Positions 6,864 to 9,379 of a stretch of 9,379 bases of DNA are shown one piece after another; positions within the stretch are counted from its first letter, which is position 1; each line of letters opens with the position of its first letter. Position numbers and translations under genes: made by a program. The notes under the pieces are model-generated. The model saw nothing but the letters and a program-made list of their open reading frames with translations, had not been told where the DNA came from and did no database searches. Origin of the DNA: Thermoleophilaceae bacterium (GTDB lineage: Bacteria; Actinomycetota; Thermoleophilia; Solirubrobacterales; Thermoleophilaceae); NCBI GenBank assembly GCA_013811765.1, contig JACCUO010000272.1, positions 1-9,379 on the forward strand. Reading direction: 5' to 3'.

Positions 6864-7475
6864 ATGGCGCCCTCCTCACGCCCGATCCCGATGTTCGCCG
6901 CTGAGCCCCCGCAAGAGCCGCTGCCCTACGGCCGCTGGGGGGAGGCCCTAGCCGAGCACTTCATCCGTGCCGCGGGAAAGATCGAGACCGACCAGGAGCT
7001 GGGTGAGCCGGGAGATGTCACCTGGTTTCCCGACCGCACCTGGGGCGGGCGCACCTACGTGCCCGGGACCGCTTCCACCGAAGGGGGCTTCGAGCTGTTC
7101 GGCTATGTCTCCTATACCCGCGAGCACGAGGGCGCCCAGGCAGCCGACTTCGCCGCGGCGATGGACTACACCGATGAGACCGCCGAGGCCAACCCCGAAT
7201 GGTCGCTCGACCTCTCCGACCAGGAGATCGGGCACTGGCGCGGCCCCGACGGAAAGCGCGGCCTGATCACCCTCGTCTGGGGCGTGGCGCTCGTGCCCCA
7301 CGGTGCGGTGGCCACGTGTGAGCTCGGCCCGACCACCACCGACCAGTGCGCCCTCGTGGACGAGCGCTTCACCCTCGTGTCCCTGGACGGCTACGCGGGT
7401 GACTTCGTGGAGGTGCGGCTGTTCGGACCGGAGGGCGCCGAGCTGGCCACGGAATCTCTTTACGAGGAGGACTAG
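6864..7475 (+). CDS. Protein of unknown function, 203 aa
   Basis: I do not recognise this family. The product is acidic and soluble-looking, with no signal peptide or membrane helix. It is rich in aromatic and Gly residues (PYGRWGEALAEHF, WFPDRTWGGRTYVPG, FELFGYVSYTRE) and contains a probable beta-rich core with GLITLVWGVALVPHGAVATCELGPTT, then LVDERFTLVSLDGYAGDFVEVRLFG. Two cysteines occur close together (about 152 and 161) without forming a known metal motif. The coding frame is intact, and its codon use matches the neighbours. Two in-frame ATGs are possible, 6864 and 6891; the second begins MFAAEPPQEPLPYGRW and may be the true start, since no good ribosome binding site separates them. The gene lies 18 bp after the AEC permease, so it may be the third gene of that operon, and ends 32 bp before tRNA-Arg. 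Confidence 0.72.
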   Translation: MAPSSRPIPMFAAEPPQEPLPYGRWGEALAEHFIRAAGKIETDQELGEPGDVTWFPDRTWGGRTYVPGTASTEGGFELFGYVSYTREHEGAQAADFAAAMDYTDETAEANPEWSLDLSDQEIGHWRGPDGKRGLITLVWGVALVPHGAVATCELGPTTTDQCALVDERFTLVSLDGYAGDFVEVRLFGPEGAELATESLYEED

Positions 7476-7492
7476 TGAGGAGTGGCGCGGGC

Positions 7493-7498
7493 TATCGT
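7493..7498 (+). promoter_or_regulatory. Possible -10 element of the tRNA-Arg promoter
   Basis: TATCGT fits the TAnnnT core of a sigma-70 -10 box and lies nine bases before the first tRNA base, the expected distance for a tRNA promoter with a short leader. No matching TTGACA-like -35 box is visible at 16-18 bp upstream, so this is tentative. Confidence 0.25.
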
Positions 7499-7507
7499 CT
7501 GCCGCGA

Positions 7508-7581
<74 letters not shown>

Positions 7582-7620
7582 CTGCCATATTTCCCTGCAT
7601 CTGGCCAGATTCGATGGCAG
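7582..7620. repeat. 7-bp inverted repeat flanking a 12-bp perfect palindrome
   Basis: CTGCCAT (7582-7588) is the reverse complement of ATGGCAG (7614-7620). Between them lies ATCTGGCCAGAT (7599-7610), a perfect palindrome. The left arm begins immediately after the tRNA discriminator base. It could be a recombinase or regulator site, or a hairpin downstream of the tRNA. There is no T-run to make it an intrinsic terminator. Confidence 0.6.
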
Positions 7621-7705
7621 AGCGGCTTCCTCAGTAGTCCGTCACGGAGGTGGGTGGGAACAAAAGTGGGAACGGGCGCCGGAGTTTTGTCTCGGGCTTG
7701 ATACG
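7582..7705. other. Integrase leader / candidate attachment region with clustered repeats
   Basis: This 124-bp non-coding stretch between the tRNA and the recombinase is dense in symmetry: an inverted repeat that starts at the base after the tRNA, a 12-bp palindrome inside it, and two direct GTGGGAAC copies. Lambda-type attachment sites combine core sites at the tRNA with arm sites next to int, so this is the likely recombinase and accessory-protein binding region. It may also hold the int promoter, though I see no convincing -35/-10 pair. Confidence 0.5.
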
Positions 7706-7740
7706 GTGCCGGGCGCCGACCTACTCCTTGCCGTTCCCAC
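7654..7740. repeat. GTGGGAAC repeats: two direct copies 12 bp apart and one inverted copy
   Basis: GTGGGAAC occurs at 7654-7661 and 7666-7673, 12 bp start to start. Its reverse complement GTTCCCAC is at 7733-7740. The second and third copies extend to a perfect 10-bp inverted pair, GTGGGAACGG (7666-7675) and CCGTTCCCAC (7731-7740). Short direct repeats at about one-turn spacing beside int are typical of arm-type sites bound by the N-terminal domain of tyrosine recombinases; that role is inferred here. Confidence 0.55.
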
Positions 7741-9208
7741 GCTCGTGACCACCAAGCTCGCGGAGATCCGTACTGATCACGAAGGCGCTCCGTTGCCTGC
7801 AGGCGTCTACGCGGTTGCCAAAGAGGATGGCTCCATCGTCGGCTACAAGGTGCGCTGGCGCGAGGAGGACGAGAACGGGGTGCGCCGCAATGCCGCGAAG
7901 CGGTTCTCGGCGCGAAAGCTCGGCTCGCTCGACCGTGCGCGAGAGGAGGCGCGGGCCTACCGCGAGGGAGCGATGGAGATCGCGCGACGGGGAGAGATTG
8001 TCTTGCGCTCGGAGGCAGCGGCGCGTATGACCGTCGACGACCTCTTCAAGGAGTGGCTTTCCGAACACGCGGCGAGGAACCTCTCCGAACGGTACGCGAC
8101 CGATGCAGTTCGCTGGTGGGACCGCGAAATCGCCGCGCGGTCAATTGCGCGGGTGCGCCTCGCCCGCCTCGCCGAGGACCCGGCGCTCATCACCCGGTTC
8201 CACGACGAGCTCAGCCGTGCTGGGCTTACCGCATCGTCGCGCGTCCAGGTGCTGAAGATCCTCCGGTCGGTCCTGAGGTGGGGACGTCGCCGCTATCCGC
8301 GCACGCTAACAGTCGAGTTCTCAGGCCTCTTCAAGCTCCCGTCCCAGCAGCGCCAGCGGCTGATCTACGCGGCGGACGCCGTGGCGTTGGAGCGCCTTGT
8401 CGAGGCGGTGGCCCGCCGCCAGGCACGCGACCCGCTCCTCCCTCTTCGCGACGCCGCGCTGGTGGCCGCGATGGGCTTCACGGTCGCCGCGCGCCCGTCC
8501 GAGTGGCTGCACTCGGCGAGTTGGGGCGACGTGTACGAGGACACTGTCGAGTTCCAGCGTCCGGAGGGCCTCCGAGGTGAAGACGATCAACCTCGGGAGG
8601 CTGCGCTTGACGAGTTCGAGTCCGGGCTGAAGACGGGGGCCAGAGCCGCCCTGTTGTTCCCGAACGCGCGCGAGCGCCTACGCGTCTACCGCTCGGCGCT
8701 CGAGGCACGCTGCGGGCCTCAGCCCGACCATGGACTCGTCTTTCAGGCGCTCGGCGCAGACGGGCCGCTGTGGTGGGAGGACGGCGCCCCAGCGGCCTGG
8801 ACCGCGGACGACTACAAGCGCTGGACGGCCAGAGTCTGGCGCCCGGCGCGGGAGCGCGCCGCGAAGGCGGCCGACGTGCCCAAGGGCCTCGCCACGATGC
8901 GCTTCTACGATCTCAGACACACCGCGATCTCTATGGCGCTCCACTCCACTCTGGTCATGACCAGACACGGGATGGACCTGCACAACCTCGCCGCCTGGGC
9001 CGGCCATGACGTTCAGACCCTGCAGCGGAGGTACTCCCACATCATCGCGCGCTATCGGGCAACTCAGCCGATCGACCTTACGCGTGAGTTCGCCAGGGCG
9101 AGGGAGGAGCGCCCGCTCAAGCCGGCCGGGGACCTCCCCGGGCCTCAGCGGGCCGCCCAGCGGAGGAGACGCGCGAGGCGCGCGTCTGTCGCGCTCGAGC
9201 AGCGGTGA
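7706..9208 (+). CDS. int: Tyrosine recombinase / phage-type integrase
   Basis: This 500-residue site-specific recombinase probably integrates and excises the element next to tRNA-Arg. Residues about 34-90 (VYAVAKEDGSIVGYKVRWREE...) resemble the arm-binding/AP2-like N-terminal domain. Residues about 108-200 form the SAM-like core-binding domain. The catalytic domain follows, with Arg I in AARPSEW (R263), a probable beta-hairpin lysine K309 (GLKTGARAALL), box II FYDLRHTAIS (R404, with Y401 where the first His usually stands), H434 in AGHDVQTLQ and the nucleophile Y443 in RRYSHI. The C-terminus is Arg-rich (485-492). GTG at 7706 is the first plausible start. GTG at 7745 (MTTKLAEIR) is an alternative that would place the inverted GTTCCCAC repeat outside the gene. 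Neither has a clear ribosome binding site. It reads away from the tRNA, and the last 92 bp overlap the convergent partial gene. Confidence 0.93.
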   Translation: MPGADLLLAVPTLVTTKLAEIRTDHEGAPLPAGVYAVAKEDGSIVGYKVRWREEDENGVRRNAAKRFSARKLGSLDRAREEARAYREGAMEIARRGEIVLRSEAAARMTVDDLFKEWLSEHAARNLSERYATDAVRWWDREIAARSIARVRLARLAEDPALITRFHDELSRAGLTASSRVQVLKILRSVLRWGRRRYPRTLTVEFSGLFKLPSQQRQRLIYAADAVALERLVEAVARRQARDPLLPLRDAALVAAMGFTVAARPSEWLHSASWGDVYEDTVEFQRPEGLRGEDDQPREAALDEFESGLKTGARAALLFPNARERLRVYRSALEARCGPQPDHGLVFQALGADGPLWWEDGAPAAWTADDYKRWTARVWRPARERAAKAADVPKGLATMRFYDLRHTAISMALHSTLVMTRHGMDLHNLAAWAGHDVQTLQRRYSHIIARYRATQPIDLTREFARAREERPLKPAGDLPGPQRAAQRRRRARRASVALEQR

Positions 9209-9379
9209 GTAGCTCCAGGTTTTCGCTCTTTGTTCGCCCTTCGTCTCTCTTCCCCAGACGGACTCCTCCGACTGGCTGCGATCCAGCTGGCTCGGTTGCC
9301 TGACTGATCACCTCCGCCATTAGCCACGCGCGTAGATCGCCGTATCGGATCCTCACGCTGCGACCGTTCCCGTCCCGGT
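9117..9379 (-). CDS. Possible excisionase-like helix-turn-helix protein, 5' part beyond the window
   Basis: On the minus strand a frame is open from the right edge and reads RDGNGRSVRIRYGDLRAWL, then LMAEVISQ, in its first complete codons. The pattern G-R-x-V-R-I-x-x-x-D-L-x-A-W-L is what follows the helix-turn-helix in MerR/excisionase-type DNA-binding proteins of phages and integrative elements, where the beta hairpin GRxxRI leads into a DLxAWL helix. Xis proteins bend attachment-site DNA and direct the recombinase towards excision. The rest (about 60 residues) is a polar, Arg-rich tail. The stop at 9117 lies inside the int gene, giving a convergent 92-bp overlap, which is unusual. A GTG at 9356 could be read as a start, but beginning there would remove the motif. 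Short fragment, so moderate confidence. Confidence 0.5.
   Translation of the reverse strand, partial: RDGNGRSVRIRYGDLRAWLMAEVISQATEPAGSQPVGGVRLGKRDEGRTKSENLELLTAARARQTRASRVSSAGRPAEARGGPRPA

Noticed and set aside
7654..7673. CRISPR-like array start
   Set aside because: Two 8-bp copies 12 bp apart are far too short and too few; integrase or regulator sites are a better explanation.
9209..9379. Distal attachment site (copy of the tRNA 3' end) at the right edge
   Set aside because: No stretch here matches the tRNA T arm or acceptor end; the element continues past the window.

Overview
The window is GC-rich DNA with tightly packed genes, GTG/TTG starts and few obvious promoters. It looks like a high-GC actinobacterial chromosome. 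The style of several proteins suggests the class Thermoleophilia (Solirubrobacterales-like), but this is an inference from protein character, with no marker gene or search behind it.

Left part (1-4850) is housekeeping DNA. It starts with the 3' end of a uroporphyrinogen-III synthase gene (hemD, probably the C-terminal half of a CobA-HemD fusion), followed by a monofunctional biotin protein ligase (birA). Facing birA is a large minus-strand gene for an unusual SF2 DEAH-type helicase. It has an acidic insertion between its Q-like motif and Walker A, a long helical C-terminal region and a repetitive Gly/Arg-rich tail. Divergent from the helicase is a TlpA-like thioredoxin-fold lipoprotein.

Middle part (4850-7480) holds a GalT-like HIT-superfamily nucleotidyltransferase whose usual zinc ligands are largely replaced, a translationally coupled AEC-family permease, and a conserved-looking protein of unknown function.

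Right part (7508-9379) is the junction of an integrated element: a complete tRNA-Arg(CCT) gene, a 124-bp leader rich in inverted and direct repeats, a tyrosine recombinase reading away from the tRNA, and, at the right edge on the minus strand, the 3' end of what looks like an excisionase-type helix-turn-helix gene. tRNA, recombinase, candidate recombinase-binding repeats and possible Xis together form an integration module. Its cargo and distal attachment site lie beyond the right edge. No CRISPR array, rRNA or insertion sequence is visible. I see no clearly new multi-gene system inside the window. The most promising leads are the element whose boundary is captured here and the insertion-bearing helicase.
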